A stretch of 64,000 bases of DNA from Rhodopseudomonas rhenobacensis (GTDB lineage Bacteria > Pseudomonadota > Alphaproteobacteria > Rhizobiales > Xanthobacteraceae). Under the pieces are notes generated by a model, which was given only the letters and a program-made list of their open reading frames with translations, had not been told where the DNA came from and did not search any database. A program made the position numbers and the translations under genes. Positions within the stretch are counted from its first letter, which is position 1; every line of letters starts with the position of its first letter. Below are positions 24,014 through 31,796 of this stretch, in pieces. Location of the stretch: positions 62,001-126,000 of the forward strand of contig NZ_JACHIH010000006.1 of assembly GCF_014203125.1 (NCBI RefSeq). Direction: 5' to 3'.

Positions 24014-24646
24014 ATGCAGCCCCGCGTTTCCGTCAACATGATCTTGCAGGCCACATCGGTGGTGTTCGGTGTCAGCGTGATCGAGATGCGCTCGCACCGC
24101 CACCATGAAGTGGTGGTACGTGCCCGCTTTGCCGCCTGCCTGCTGTGCCGCGAATTGACCGACCACAGCTTCCCCATGCTGGGCCGCTCGATCGGCCTTC
24201 GCGACCACACCACGATCCTGCGCGCCGTGCGGCGCGCGGAACAGATGCGCGCCTCCGATGCCGAATTTGCGCAGTGCTACGAGGAAGCCAAGGCGGCGAT
24301 CCTGTTCGTGTCCGGGACCAAGCTCGCCGACCTCCTGCGCGACGATGACGCGGTCGAGGTCGCGGTCCGCATCCTCGACGCACCTAACTCAGCACCGGTG
24401 CGGGTCTCGACCCGTGAGATCATTGCCATGGCGGTGCGCCTCATCACGCTGGAAGAGCTCGCGATCAGCAATCTTGAGCTGCTCACAACGCTCGATGTTT
24501 TGGCCGAGACGCAATCCGAAACCGAAGCGCAAGCGCTGCGCGCCGAAGCCGCATTGCTGATCGACGGCATCGCCACCTCGCTGGGTTCGCTCGGCCTCGC
24601 TAACGCATCGATCCCGTCAGCCCCCAAAGGAGACCTCCATGCCTGA
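24014..24646 (+). CDS. DnaA domain IV-like DNA-binding protein
   Basis: A 210-residue protein whose first about 80 residues match the DnaA C-terminal DNA-binding domain: VSVIEMRSHRHHEVVVRARF, then AACLLCRELTDHSFPMLGRS and the signature GLRDHTTILRAVRRAEQM. The latter matches the DnaA-box recognition motif (GRDHTTVLHA...). The AAA+ domain of DnaA is absent. The remaining about 130 residues are helical and unfamiliar. It could bind DnaA boxes in host or phage DNA and interfere with or exploit initiation, since Mu-like phages replicate by transposition using host forks. That role is inference. Confidence 0.82.
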   Translation: MQPRVSVNMILQATSVVFGVSVIEMRSHRHHEVVVRARFAACLLCRELTDHSFPMLGRSIGLRDHTTILRAVRRAEQMRASDAEFAQCYEEAKAAILFVSGTKLADLLRDDDAVEVAVRILDAPNSAPVRVSTREIIAMAVRLITLEELAISNLELLTTLDVLAETQSETEAQALRAEAALLIDGIATSLGSLGLANASIPSAPKGDLHA

Positions 24647-25295
24647 AGCCGCCACCATGCAAGCCCCGATCGCCGATGGAACGATCGAGATCTCCGGCAA
24701 GATGTTCATGCACGACTCGTCGGGGCGGCTCGTGCCGACCGAGCTGATCAAGCCGCAGTACCTGCTGGAAGATCAGACCGTGCGGAAAATCATCGGCTTC
24801 GCGCAGGAGCTTTCTGACCAGATCACCCGCTTTCGTGGCCACACCTTCGACGACGTCGCCGCCTTCGGCGAGCTGCTCGCCGAGCAGTACCAGGCCAAGC
24901 GCGGCGGCAAGAAGGGCAACGTGACGCTGTCGACCTTTGACGGCCTGTTTAAGGTCGTTGTCCAGGTCGCCGATCAGCTGTCGTTCGGCCCCGAGCTGCA
25001 GGTGGCGAAGACGCTGGTCGACGGATGCATCACCGCCTGGTCGGACGGCGCCCGCAGCGAGATCCGCGCGCTGGTCGACTACGCCTTCCAGGTCGACAAG
25101 GAAGGCCGCATCAACCGCGCCGCGCTGTTTCAGCTGCGCCGGTTGGAGATCGACGACGAACAGTGGCGCCATGCGATGGCCGCCCTCGGCGACGCCATCC
25201 GCGTCGTCGGCAGCAAAGAGTACGTGCGGTTCTATCGCCGCCCAAACCTCTCCGCGGCGTGGCAGCCGATCACTATCGATCTCGCAGCGGCGTGA
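24639..25295 (+). CDS. DUF3164 family phage protein
   Basis: A 218-residue protein of the DUF3164 family, found in the semi-essential early region of Mu-like phages. Visible family segments are GRLVPTELIKPQYLLEDQTV, TFDGLFKVVVQVADQLSFGP and YVRFYRRPN near the C-terminus. Its biochemical role is not established. It overlaps the DnaA-like gene by 8 bases and has AAAGGAG before the ATG. Confidence 0.85.
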   Translation: MPEAATMQAPIADGTIEISGKMFMHDSSGRLVPTELIKPQYLLEDQTVRKIIGFAQELSDQITRFRGHTFDDVAAFGELLAEQYQAKRGGKKGNVTLSTFDGLFKVVVQVADQLSFGPELQVAKTLVDGCITAWSDGARSEIRALVDYAFQVDKEGRINRAALFQLRRLEIDDEQWRHAMAALGDAIRVVGSKEYVRFYRRPNLSAAWQPITIDLAAA

Positions 25296-25331
25296 AGTCC
25301 ACCATCCATCAACCCAACTGAGGAGAACACG

Positions 25332-25979
25332 ATGACTGATAAAAACGGCAAGGGACCCTTCAATGTGCATCCCTTTCTCAAAATCATCGCTGCATTCCGG
25401 GGGCCCTGGGCGCGCAACTATTCGAGTAGTTCGGACGAACTGCAGAAGCAGATTTCGGACCTTGGCGCTGCCAACCTCTTAGAAGCCATGGCTATCTCCG
25501 ACAAGCTTGAGAAGGTCTTTTCGACGAAAATCGAGCCGAGCATCAGGATCGCTTGTGGCGAGGAAACGAAGACCGATCATCCGTTCTTGAAGCCGGCCCC
25601 GCCGCCGAAGCCGCAGCCGCACTACGAGAACGTCGAGGAGATGTTGGGGCTGCTAGACGGCGAGTGGAAGTGTCAGGTGCATCCCGTCGACCGCACTACA
25701 GACATCGAGCACTTCGTATCCCTCAAGATCGAGACCGGGCACACCTGGGCTTTTAAGGTGGTCCTATGGTCATTGGTTGACCGGCGCGTGCGTATCGCGA
25801 TCCTGGTGAGCCCATTCCAGTTGCTGCAGACAGCTCATTTCGAGTGCGACAGCGAGAAGTTCGGCTTCAAGCCAGAAATCACAACCTGCAGCGACGATCC
25901 CTTCCTCGATCTGTGCAAGGTCGTCATCGCTGGAAAGCTCGACCGCTACAATCATGCGGCGGGCGAAGATCTGGACTGA
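25332..25979 (+). CDS. unrecognised early-region protein, possible moron
   Basis: A 215-residue protein that I do not recognise. It has an N-terminal amphipathic part (HPFLKIIAAFRGPWARNYSS), a Pro/Lys hinge (LKPAPPPKPQPHYENVEEML) and a C-terminal mixed fold (DGEWKCQVHPVDRTTDIEHF ... GHTWAFKVVLWSLVDRRVRI). It contains several Cys residues and no signal peptide or membrane segment. Codon use is visibly less GC-biased than its neighbours, which suggests separate acquisition. AGGAG precedes the ATG. Confidence 0.6.
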   Translation: MTDKNGKGPFNVHPFLKIIAAFRGPWARNYSSSSDELQKQISDLGAANLLEAMAISDKLEKVFSTKIEPSIRIACGEETKTDHPFLKPAPPPKPQPHYENVEEMLGLLDGEWKCQVHPVDRTTDIEHFVSLKIETGHTWAFKVVLWSLVDRRVRIAILVSPFQLLQTAHFECDSEKFGFKPEITTCSDDPFLDLCKVVIAGKLDRYNHAAGEDLD

Positions 25980-26196
25980 CGCTGTGCCCTGGGCGGATCG
26001 ATCGCTGCCACCCGAGCGCGACGATGACCCGCCGGCCGAACTGCCGGCGCCGATCGAGGCCCTCGCGGCCGAGCGCGGCGCCCTGATGAAGCAAGTCCGC
26101 CGCGGCGTCCAATCGGAACGCCAGCGGCGGATCCTTAAGCGGATCGCGGCAATCACGCTGGCGATCCTCGCGACGGCCGGAGGACGAACGACGTGA
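25954..26196 (+). CDS. small phage protein with C-terminal hydrophobic segment
   Basis: An 80-residue protein overlapping the previous gene by 26 bases and the next by four (GTGA). It begins MRRAKIWTDAVPWADR, has an acidic Pro-rich middle, then a basic helix (QVRRGVQSERQRRILKRIAA) and a short hydrophobic stretch (ITLAILATAGG). Function unknown. Confidence 0.5.
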   Translation: MRRAKIWTDAVPWADRSLPPERDDDPPAELPAPIEALAAERGALMKQVRRGVQSERQRRILKRIAAITLAILATAGGRTT

Positions 26197-26534
26197 GCGA
26201 AGAAATCATCAAGTCGACGCAAAACAAGATCGCGGAGGTCAAGCAGGCCTTCGGAGCGCCCGGCGATTGGGGTTACGACGATCCCAAAGGGCAGGCGCTT
26301 TACGGGCTGTACAATTTCGGGGCGACGCTCGCTGCTCACGCTCCTGCCGCAGCCGCTGATACGCGCGACGCTGTCCGCTATCGCTGGCTGCGCTCGCGGG
26401 ACGTGGGGACGATCTACGACGGCGGCGTATTCGTCGGCAAGACACCCGGGAATCTCGTTCTGAGCGGCATCCACCTTGACGCCGCGGTCGACGCCGCCCG
26501 CATCGCCGAACAATCGCCGGACGCGGGAGAGTGA
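26193..26534 (+). CDS. small phage protein
   Basis: A 113-residue protein starting at GTG within the stop of the previous gene. The middle contains DAVRYRWLRSRD and, later, the ending HLDAAVDAARIAEQ, a pattern seen in many small phage proteins of unknown function. No catalytic motif is apparent. Confidence 0.55.
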   Translation: MSEEIIKSTQNKIAEVKQAFGAPGDWGYDDPKGQALYGLYNFGATLAAHAPAAAADTRDAVRYRWLRSRDVGTIYDGGVFVGKTPGNLVLSGIHLDAAVDAARIAEQSPDAGE

Positions 26535-26535
26535 G

Positions 26536-26736
26536 ATGCGCAAGTACGGTCACAAGACCTCCACGTCGATCGACCGCATCGGCACTACGGTGCAGGTCAG
26601 CATCGCCTTCGAAGACGAAGTCACCGCTGAAGCGGCTACGGAACTGCTGCGCCGCCGTCAGCAGCACGGCGCGCTGACGATCGACCTGCAGCGCGTCGGC
26701 TTCACTCAGATCGAGGGGAGCTTCGAGCGGCTATGA
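26536..26736 (+). CDS. small phage protein
   Basis: A 66-residue protein (MRKYGHKTSTSIDRIGTTVQ...). It is a small alpha/beta protein by pattern, with FEDEVTAEAATELLRRRQQH in the middle. It starts one base after the previous stop and overlaps the next gene by four bases. Not assigned to a family. Confidence 0.5.
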   Translation: MRKYGHKTSTSIDRIGTTVQVSIAFEDEVTAEAATELLRRRQQHGALTIDLQRVGFTQIEGSFERL

Positions 26737-27095
26737 GCAACATGGGGCAGGAACGCATCACCTTCACAGACACAGACATGGCCTTGGCGTTGACGCTGAT
26801 GCTTCCGCGCCTGCGCAGCGGGATCGAGCACGACCTGCATATGGCCCGCTGGGTTGCAGACGAGATCGGGCTTCCGCTTCCCAGTCTGGAGTTGTCGATC
26901 GCGCAGATGCAGCGCGATGTTGCAGCGATCGAAGCTATTCCCGATCGGCTGAAGCAGCTCGCGACTGTGGAGGCCGAGATAGACGTACTGATCCTGCGCA
27001 AGGCATCGGGTTGTTGGATCATCAGTTCGATCGAGAACCCTTCCGCGCACGTCAGCTCCCAACTCAGTGAACCCTTCCTTGGAGCGCAGCCATGA
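26733..27095 (+). CDS. small phage protein
   Basis: A 120-residue helical protein (ALALTLMLPRLRSGIEHDLH, LSIAQMQRDVAAIEAIPDRL), coupled to both neighbours by overlapping ATGA. No recognised domain. It lies immediately upstream of gemA. Confidence 0.5.
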   Translation: MSNMGQERITFTDTDMALALTLMLPRLRSGIEHDLHMARWVADEIGLPLPSLELSIAQMQRDVAAIEAIPDRLKQLATVEAEIDVLILRKASGCWIISSIENPSAHVSSQLSEPFLGAQP

Positions 27096-27688
27096 CAAGA
27101 TTTGCAGTCGCGAAGGTGTCGGCGCCACAGATTGCGATGATCCACTTGCTGGCGAAGCAAGCCGGCATCGACGATGACTGCCGCCGCGACGTGATGGAAG
27201 CCGTCTGCGGCAAGCGCTCGGCGCGCGACCTCACCGCGATCGAGGCGGTGAATGTTATCGACCGCTTGAAGGGCGCTTCAAAGTCCGCCGATATCGACGG
27301 GCCTTATGGCAAGAAGATCCGGGCGCTGTGGATCTCGGCCTGGAATCTCGGCGTGGTGCACAACCGCACCGATGCCGCGATGCTGGCCTTTGTCGAGCGG
27401 CAGACCGGCATCGAGCGCACCCGCTGGCTTCGCGCCGCGAAGGATGCCCGCAAGGCCGTCGAAGCGTTGAAGCAATGGCTGGCGCGTGAGGCCGGCGTGA
27501 AGTGGCCGGCCGGCGACGATCCGATCGCCGTGCGCCGCGCGGTGATCGAGGCGCAGCAACGGCTGCTCGGTTTGCCGGTGATGCCGGCGACTGAATTGCT
27601 GCCCGACGACGCGGTCTATCTCGACCAGAAGATTAGTCTGCTCGGTCGCCAGTTGCGCAAGGCGCTGGCTAAGCCCGCGAGGTACTGA
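27092..27688 (+). CDS. gemA: GemA-like regulatory protein (Mu gp16)
   Basis: A 198-residue member of the GemA/gp16 family. The N-terminus APQIAMIHLLAKQAGIDDDC and CGKRSARDLTAIEAVNVIDR matches the family, and so does IRALWISAWNLGVVHNRTDA, AMLAFVERQTGIERTRWLR. In Mu, GemA modulates host gene expression and DNA topology during lytic growth. It lies in the early region shortly upstream of the Mor-like activator, as in Mu. Confidence 0.9.
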   Translation: MTRFAVAKVSAPQIAMIHLLAKQAGIDDDCRRDVMEAVCGKRSARDLTAIEAVNVIDRLKGASKSADIDGPYGKKIRALWISAWNLGVVHNRTDAAMLAFVERQTGIERTRWLRAAKDARKAVEALKQWLAREAGVKWPAGDDPIAVRRAVIEAQQRLLGLPVMPATELLPDDAVYLDQKISLLGRQLRKALAKPARY

Positions 27689-27691
27689 GCC

Positions 27692-27892
27692 ATGTTCGCG
27701 AATGACAAAAAGTCGGTGGAAGAGTTCGTCGAGCTGCTGCGCAGCGCGGCGCCGGAATTGAACGTCGTGTTCTCTCTGGATGATGCGGATGCCGTTGCTG
27801 ATCTTGCTCGAGGTCTGATCACGGTTTCCATGCCAGAACTTCCGCCCGCGCTCCGCACTCTGGAGCTTCCGGCGGGCACGGTGCTGCCATGA
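27692..27892 (+). CDS. small phage protein
   Basis: A 66-residue acidic protein (MFANDKKSVEEFVELLRSAA...). No family is recognised. It overlaps the next gene by four bases (ATGA). Confidence 0.5.
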   Translation: MFANDKKSVEEFVELLRSAAPELNVVFSLDDADAVADLARGLITVSMPELPPALRTLELPAGTVLP

Positions 27893-28122
27893 CCAGGCGC
27901 TCCGGGATCAACGTTTCAGATCACGCGCTGCTGCGGCTGCTGGAGCGTGCCGGCGCCGTTGACGTTGAAGCACTGCGCCGCGCGGTGGCGACGTCGATCG
28001 GTCGCGCCGTTCTGGTCGCCGAATCGATCGGCGCCAGCGAATTTGTGATCGTCGCCGACGGGCTGTCCTACGTGGTCAAGAACGGCGTCGTCACCACCGT
28101 GTTTCCGGAGCCGCGCCGGTGA
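27889..28122 (+). CDS. small phage protein
   Basis: A 77-residue protein with ISDHAL-like start INVSDHALLRLLERAGAVDV and a C-terminal beta hairpin (IVADGLSYVVKNGVVTTVFP). The pattern, an N-terminal H-A-L-x-R-x-x-E-R helix followed by a small sheet, resembles compact RNase/toxin-like folds (DUF4258 or related), but this is a guess. It overlaps the Mor-like gene as GTGA. Confidence 0.5.
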   Translation: MTRRSGINVSDHALLRLLERAGAVDVEALRRAVATSIGRAVLVAESIGASEFVIVADGLSYVVKNGVVTTVFPEPRR

Positions 28123-28535
28123 CCTACACCTGGCTGCCGGAGGTGCTGGCCGAGATCGCCGATGTGGCGGGGCTCGACGCTGCATTGAAGGTGGCCGAAT
28201 CCTTTGGCGGCACCCGCAAGCAGGTTCCGGCTCAAGTCCCCGACGGACCTCACTGGCTGACTGATTGTGTTGGTCGGCGGGCGGCCGAGGCGATCTGCAA
28301 GCACTTCCGCCAAGGGACGGCCAGCGGCCGATTTGGTGGTGCGTATTTGACGATTCCGCTCGGCCCGGCCGGAACGGTGGCGGCGGCTCGGCGTCGCATG
28401 GCGAAAGCCCTGCTGGACGGAAAGTCCGCGTCAGAAGCGGCGCGGATCGCCGGCATGACCGAGCGCACAGCCTACCGCGCCCGCTCACGCGCCCGCAATC
28501 GTGGGTGGGATGACAATCAGGACGACATGTTTTAG
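28119..28535 (+). CDS. mor: Mor/C-family middle/late transcription activator
   Basis: A 138-residue protein of the Mor/C family. The dimerisation half has LPEVLAEIADVAGLDAALKV, then AESFGGTRKQVPAQVPDG. The C-terminal helix-turn-helix is KALLDGKSASEAARIAGMTE followed by RTAYRARSRARNRG. Mu encodes two such proteins, Mor and C. Only this one is visible in the window, directly before the lysis genes, so it may drive all late promoters. Three copies of a TGACA-N2-TGTCA dyad upstream of lysis, head and tail genes are candidate targets. The start is GTG, overlapping the preceding stop. Confidence 0.88.
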   Translation: MTYTWLPEVLAEIADVAGLDAALKVAESFGGTRKQVPAQVPDGPHWLTDCVGRRAAEAICKHFRQGTASGRFGGAYLTIPLGPAGTVAAARRRMAKALLDGKSASEAARIAGMTERTAYRARSRARNRGWDDNQDDMF

Positions 28536-28576
28536 GTTGGTCGCGCCTCCCGATCGCCCTTCGTCATCGCCGCCGA

Positions 28577-28620
28577 TGACATCTGTCAGCCGGGATATGC
28601 AGAGCTAGGAGCGCCTACGG
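28577..28620 (+). promoter_or_regulatory. candidate late promoter before the lysis cassette (Plys position)
   Basis: The dyad TGACA-TC-TGTCA (28577-28588) is followed 39 bases from its first base by the TA of CTACGG (28615-28620), a weak -10. The predicted start, about 28627, leaves a short leader before the amidase ATG at 28654. The same dyad and spacing recur at 37556 and 49933. No -35 is present, as expected for an activator-dependent promoter. Confidence 0.65.
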
Positions 28621-28653
28621 TCTTTCGTCGATCACGCGATGGAGACCGCTTTC

Positions 28654-29985
28654 ATGCCCTGCGAAATCAAATCCAACCGCATCTACCGCGACGGCAAGGC
28701 CGTCGGTTTTCAACAGACAAAAAACGTTGGCGGCGCCATCGTTCCAACCGTCATCGTGCTCCACGACACCGCAGGTCATCTGCACGGTCGCGACTCGATC
28801 GATTGGCTGCTCGGCGGACCGGGACGATCGCAGGCTTCCAGTGCCCATGTGGTGATCGGCCGCGACGGCACGATCACCCAGCTTGCCGCCACCAACATGA
28901 AGACCTGGCACGCTGGCGCAAGCTCTTGGCGCGGGCGGCAGATGCTCAACGGTTGGTCAATCGGGATCGAGATCGTTAATCCGGGCGGACCGCTCACCCC
29001 CCTCGGTAATGGTCGCTACAAGGGCGTCGACCTGATCGACACCAAGGCCGATCCGTCGCTGAAAGTGCGGACCGGGGTTTTCCCGCAGCGCACCGAGGAC
29101 GGCAAGCCGATGCCGACGAACGCCGGTGCCGGCTATTGGCTTGAACATTCGCCGCAGCAGATCGCAGCCATAGTGGACCTGTGCCGTGCCCTGGTCGCGG
29201 CCTATCCGACGATCACCGAGATCGTCACTCATTGGATGATCGCGCCGACCCGCAAGGTTGATACCAATCCGCTGTTCCCGCTCGCCGAGGTCCGCGCCCG
29301 TGTGTTCGATCGCACGATGCCGGTCGGCTTCGGCGATATCCCGCTCGCCGATGATGCCGGCGAGGACGCTTCCGCTACGGCCGACGAGGCTGATGCCGCG
29401 CCAGGTCCCGTCGACGACGGCCTCTACTCGGATCCCTCTGCGGCGGCAGCCCCGGCGCCGGACCATGCCGGACCGCCGAAGGCACTCGTCGAGTTCGTCC
29501 AGGGGCGGCTTCGCTCGCTCGGCTACTACGAGGTCGGCGATATCGATGGCGATTTCGCCGGGCGCACCGAAGACGCGCTGGTGACGTTCAAGCGCCACAA
29601 CGGCCTTCCGCCGGACCCGGTGCTCGACCAGGCGACGCTCAATGCGCTCACCTCCGCAGAGCCACGCGAGGTTGGCGAGGCCCGCGCCAATGCCACCGCA
29701 AAGTCGCTGCGCAAGGCGGTGCCTGCGGTGCAACAGGCGGGCCGGTCGAAACTGCTAGCATGGGTGCTGGCAGCCCCGTCGGCCCTCTTCGCGGCGCTGC
29801 AGGGCATCGCCTCGAACGTGTCGAGCGTGATGACGCAGCTCGCGCCGATCACCGGCTGGCTTTCCGCCGTGCCCGGCTGGGCCTGGGCGCTGCTGATCCT
29901 CGCGATTGCCGGCGGCATCTGGTGGTCCTCCCGCGCGGTCGAGACCGAGACGGTCGATGCTTATCGCGCCGGCCGGCTCACCTGA
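28654..29985 (+). CDS. N-acetylmuramoyl-L-alanine amidase endolysin with PG-binding and membrane segments
   Basis: A 443-residue endolysin. The Amidase_2 domain (about 20-215) has zinc-ligand motifs VIVLHDT and THWMIAPTRKVDTNPLF, plus SSAHVVIG. A PG_binding_1 domain is at about 275-335 (GRLRSLGYYEVGDIDGDFAG). The C-terminal about 80 residues contain two hydrophobic stretches (LAWVLAAPSALFAALQGIAS and AVPGWAWALLILAIAGGIWW). Membrane anchoring of the lysin is unusual and could couple it to holin action. The ATG at 28654 has GGAG nine bases upstream; an upstream ATG at 28639 does not. Confidence 0.88.
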   Translation: MPCEIKSNRIYRDGKAVGFQQTKNVGGAIVPTVIVLHDTAGHLHGRDSIDWLLGGPGRSQASSAHVVIGRDGTITQLAATNMKTWHAGASSWRGRQMLNGWSIGIEIVNPGGPLTPLGNGRYKGVDLIDTKADPSLKVRTGVFPQRTEDGKPMPTNAGAGYWLEHSPQQIAAIVDLCRALVAAYPTITEIVTHWMIAPTRKVDTNPLFPLAEVRARVFDRTMPVGFGDIPLADDAGEDASATADEADAAPGPVDDGLYSDPSAAAAPAPDHAGPPKALVEFVQGRLRSLGYYEVGDIDGDFAGRTEDALVTFKRHNGLPPDPVLDQATLNALTSAEPREVGEARANATAKSLRKAVPAVQQAGRSKLLAWVLAAPSALFAALQGIASNVSSVMTQLAPITGWLSAVPGWAWALLILAIAGGIWWSSRAVETETVDAYRAGRLT

Positions 29986-29996
29986 CGGAGGCAATC

Positions 29997-30215
29997 ATGC
30001 TCGCTGCTATCCGGATCGCCGCAATTTGCCTCGGTTTCTACATCGTCATCGTGGTCGCCGTGATGATCACCGTGCGCGCCCGATGGGTGCATCAGACCTA
30101 TGGCGCCGATTTCAGCTTCGCCGATCGCGTCGAGGCGGTGATGACGCCTGCGCTGTGGAGCTGGGCGGGCATCGGTGTGGCGTTGCTCGGCGTCAGCTGC
30201 GGGATCGCGCCATGA
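29997..30215 (+). CDS. holin-like small membrane protein
   Basis: A 72-residue protein with two hydrophobic segments (IRIAAICLGFYIVIVVAVMI at the N-terminus and ALWSWAGIGVALLGVSCGIA near the end) and a short polar loop. The size, topology and place between the endolysin and Rz/Rz1 fit a class II-type holin. It has a GGAGG ribosome-binding site and overlaps Rz by ATGA. Confidence 0.7.
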   Translation: MLAAIRIAAICLGFYIVIVVAVMITVRARWVHQTYGADFSFADRVEAVMTPALWSWAGIGVALLGVSCGIAP

Positions 30216-30610
30216 TTTCGCTCGCCGCACTGACTGCTGTCGCGGCGCGGCCGATCGGCAAGGCCGCGCTGATCGCCTTGGGAATCGCCGGCCTGTTGGC
30301 GATCGGCGGCCTCGGCGCCTGGCGTGCCGCAGCCACGGTGCAGGCCATGGTCGATGACGCCGCCGCGACCGCGAAAGCCGAGCGCGACGCGCATTGGCGC
30401 TCCGAGATCGCGGAAGCCAACGTCAAGGTGGCGCAGGCCGAGGTCGAGCAGGCCCGCGCGGCGATGACCGCGGATACCGAGGTCAAAGCCGCTGAAACGC
30501 GTCGTGAAGAGGCATTGAAAGAGTTGGAGACGAAGAATGCGACGCTTGCTGACAGCGGTCGTTGTGGGCTCGGGCGTGATCGTGTCCGGCTGCTCAACAA
30601 CTCGCGATGA
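30212..30610 (+). CDS. Rz-like inner-membrane spanin
   Basis: A 132-residue protein with one N-terminal membrane helix (ALIALGIAGLLAIGGLGAWR) and a long periplasmic coiled coil (SEIAEANVKVAQAEVEQARA ... RREEALKELETKNATLADS). This is the architecture of an Rz i-spanin, which works with a lipoprotein o-spanin to fuse inner and outer membranes at lysis. The Rz1-like gene begins within its 3' part in another frame. Confidence 0.8.
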   Translation: MISLAALTAVAARPIGKAALIALGIAGLLAIGGLGAWRAAATVQAMVDDAAATAKAERDAHWRSEIAEANVKVAQAEVEQARAAMTADTEVKAAETRREEALKELETKNATLADSGRCGLGRDRVRLLNNSR

Positions 30611-30809
30611 GCCGGTGGTGAAGCTGGAATTGATGTGGCCGACCGTGCCGGCTGCCGCAACCGAGCCGTGCGCCGACCCGGTGTCGGTGCCCGATCGCGA
30701 TCTGACCGAGCGCGAGACCGTCAGCTATTGGGGGCGCGATCGCGCCTCGCTCAAAACCTGCGAGGGCCGTCGTCGCGTGGCGGTCGACGCGATCAAGGAG
30801 CGGCCGTGA
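30537..30809 (+). CDS. Rz1-like outer-membrane spanin lipoprotein
   Basis: A 90-residue protein with a lipoprotein signal ending VIVSGC (lipobox VSGC, acylated Cys about residue 19). The mature part is short and Pro-containing (WPTVPAAATEPCADPV). It starts inside the Rz gene in a different frame, overlapping it by 74 bases, the overlapping Rz/Rz1 layout. It overlaps the TraR-like gene as GTGA. Confidence 0.82.
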   Translation: MRRLLTAVVVGSGVIVSGCSTTRDEPVVKLELMWPTVPAAATEPCADPVSVPDRDLTERETVSYWGRDRASLKTCEGRRRVAVDAIKERP

Positions 30810-31027
30810 CCGACCAGCTGGATGAGGCGCAGCTCCTCGAGGAGAGCGAGCGGACAGCAAGCATCGAGCGCGTCGGCGCGCGGCTCGCGGGGCGCGGGTC
30901 GATTTTTTGTCAGGCGTGCGGCGAGGAGATCGAGCCCGCCCGCCGCAAAGCGTTGCCTTCGGCGACGCGCTGCAGGGATTGCCAACAGCGGCGCGAGAAT
31001 TGGCGCCGCATGAAAGGAACGCGGTGA
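30806..31027 (+). CDS. TraR/DksA-type zinc-finger protein
   Basis: A 73-residue protein with the C4 zinc finger of the TraR/DksA family: CQACGEEIEPARRKALPSAT then RCRDCQQRREN. It lacks the long DksA coiled coil. TraR-like proteins bind the RNA polymerase secondary channel and alter promoter choice without ppGpp. Placed between the spanins and the packaging genes, it could help shift host transcription late in infection. The start is GTG. Confidence 0.85.
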   Translation: MTDQLDEAQLLEESERTASIERVGARLAGRGSIFCQACGEEIEPARRKALPSATRCRDCQQRRENWRRMKGTR

Positions 31028-31485
31028 TGGATTTCGGGTGGGCGGGGATGGTCGCCCTGATCAAGGACGTCTGGTGGTTCCTATCTGTGCCGTTGGCGGC
31101 CCTGATGGCATTCGGCATGTGGTACCTGCGCGGCCAGTTTCCGACCAAGGCCGAGTACGCCGACCAGACGAAGGCGCTGAACAAATCGGTGACAGAGCTG
31201 TCGGCTAAGATCGATGCCAACGACAAAAAGACCGGGGACCGCCTCGTCAAGAGCGAGCGCGAGATGAGCGATCGGATCGCGAAGCTGGAGGGGGACGTGA
31301 AACAGCTGCCCGGCCGTCCGGAGATGGAAAACCTGTCGGACCGCATCAGCCGGGTCGAAACGCAGATCGCCGCCTCTGCCGAGATGACGCGCGGCGTCGA
31401 AAAAACCGTCAACAAGATGGACCACACCCTCAGTCTGATCCTCGGCCATCTGCTGGACGCCAACAAGAAGGAGAAATCGTCGTGA
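31027..31485 (+). CDS. DUF2730 family phage protein
   Basis: A 152-residue protein with an N-terminal membrane helix (DVWWFLSVPLAALMAFGMWY) and a long coiled coil (LNKSVTELSAKIDANDKKTG and onwards). This matches DUF2730, which occurs in Mu-like phages just before the packaging genes. The role is unknown. A GTG directly precedes the ATG used here. Confidence 0.8.
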   Translation: MDFGWAGMVALIKDVWWFLSVPLAALMAFGMWYLRGQFPTKAEYADQTKALNKSVTELSAKIDANDKKTGDRLVKSEREMSDRIAKLEGDVKQLPGRPEMENLSDRISRVETQIAASAEMTRGVEKTVNKMDHTLSLILGHLLDANKKEKSS

Positions 31486-31793
31486 CCGACAGCCTCGCCG
31501 AAACCTTCGACAAGGATCGCCGCCTCGTCATCCTGCGGCTACTTGCCGAACAAGATGATTACTCACTGTCCGCGCCGCTGATCACCAAGGCGGCGCAACA
31601 ACTGCGCCACCGTGTTTATCCGGACGTGGTCGAGGCCGATCTCGTGCTCCTCGAGCAGCACCGGCTGCTCAAGCGCGAGGAGCTGGAGGTCGGCGGATCG
31701 AAAATGACGATTGCCACGCTCACCAAGTTCGGCCGCGATGTCGCCTGTGGCCGGCCTCACCCGATGGTGGCGCGGCCGTCGCCGAAGGATTGA
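31482..31793 (+). CDS. winged-helix phage protein (VpaChn25_0724-like)
   Basis: A 103-residue protein resembling a small ArsR-like winged helix: DKDRRLVILRLLAEQDDYSL, DVVEADLVLLEQHRLLKREE, then ATLTKFGRDVACGR. It matches the family of short Mu-phage proteins that lie between DUF2730 and DUF3486. GTG start, overlapping the previous stop. Its target is unknown. Confidence 0.75.
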   Translation: MTDSLAETFDKDRRLVILRLLAEQDDYSLSAPLITKAAQQLRHRVYPDVVEADLVLLEQHRLLKREELEVGGSKMTIATLTKFGRDVACGRPHPMVARPSPKD

Positions 31794-31796
31794 GCG

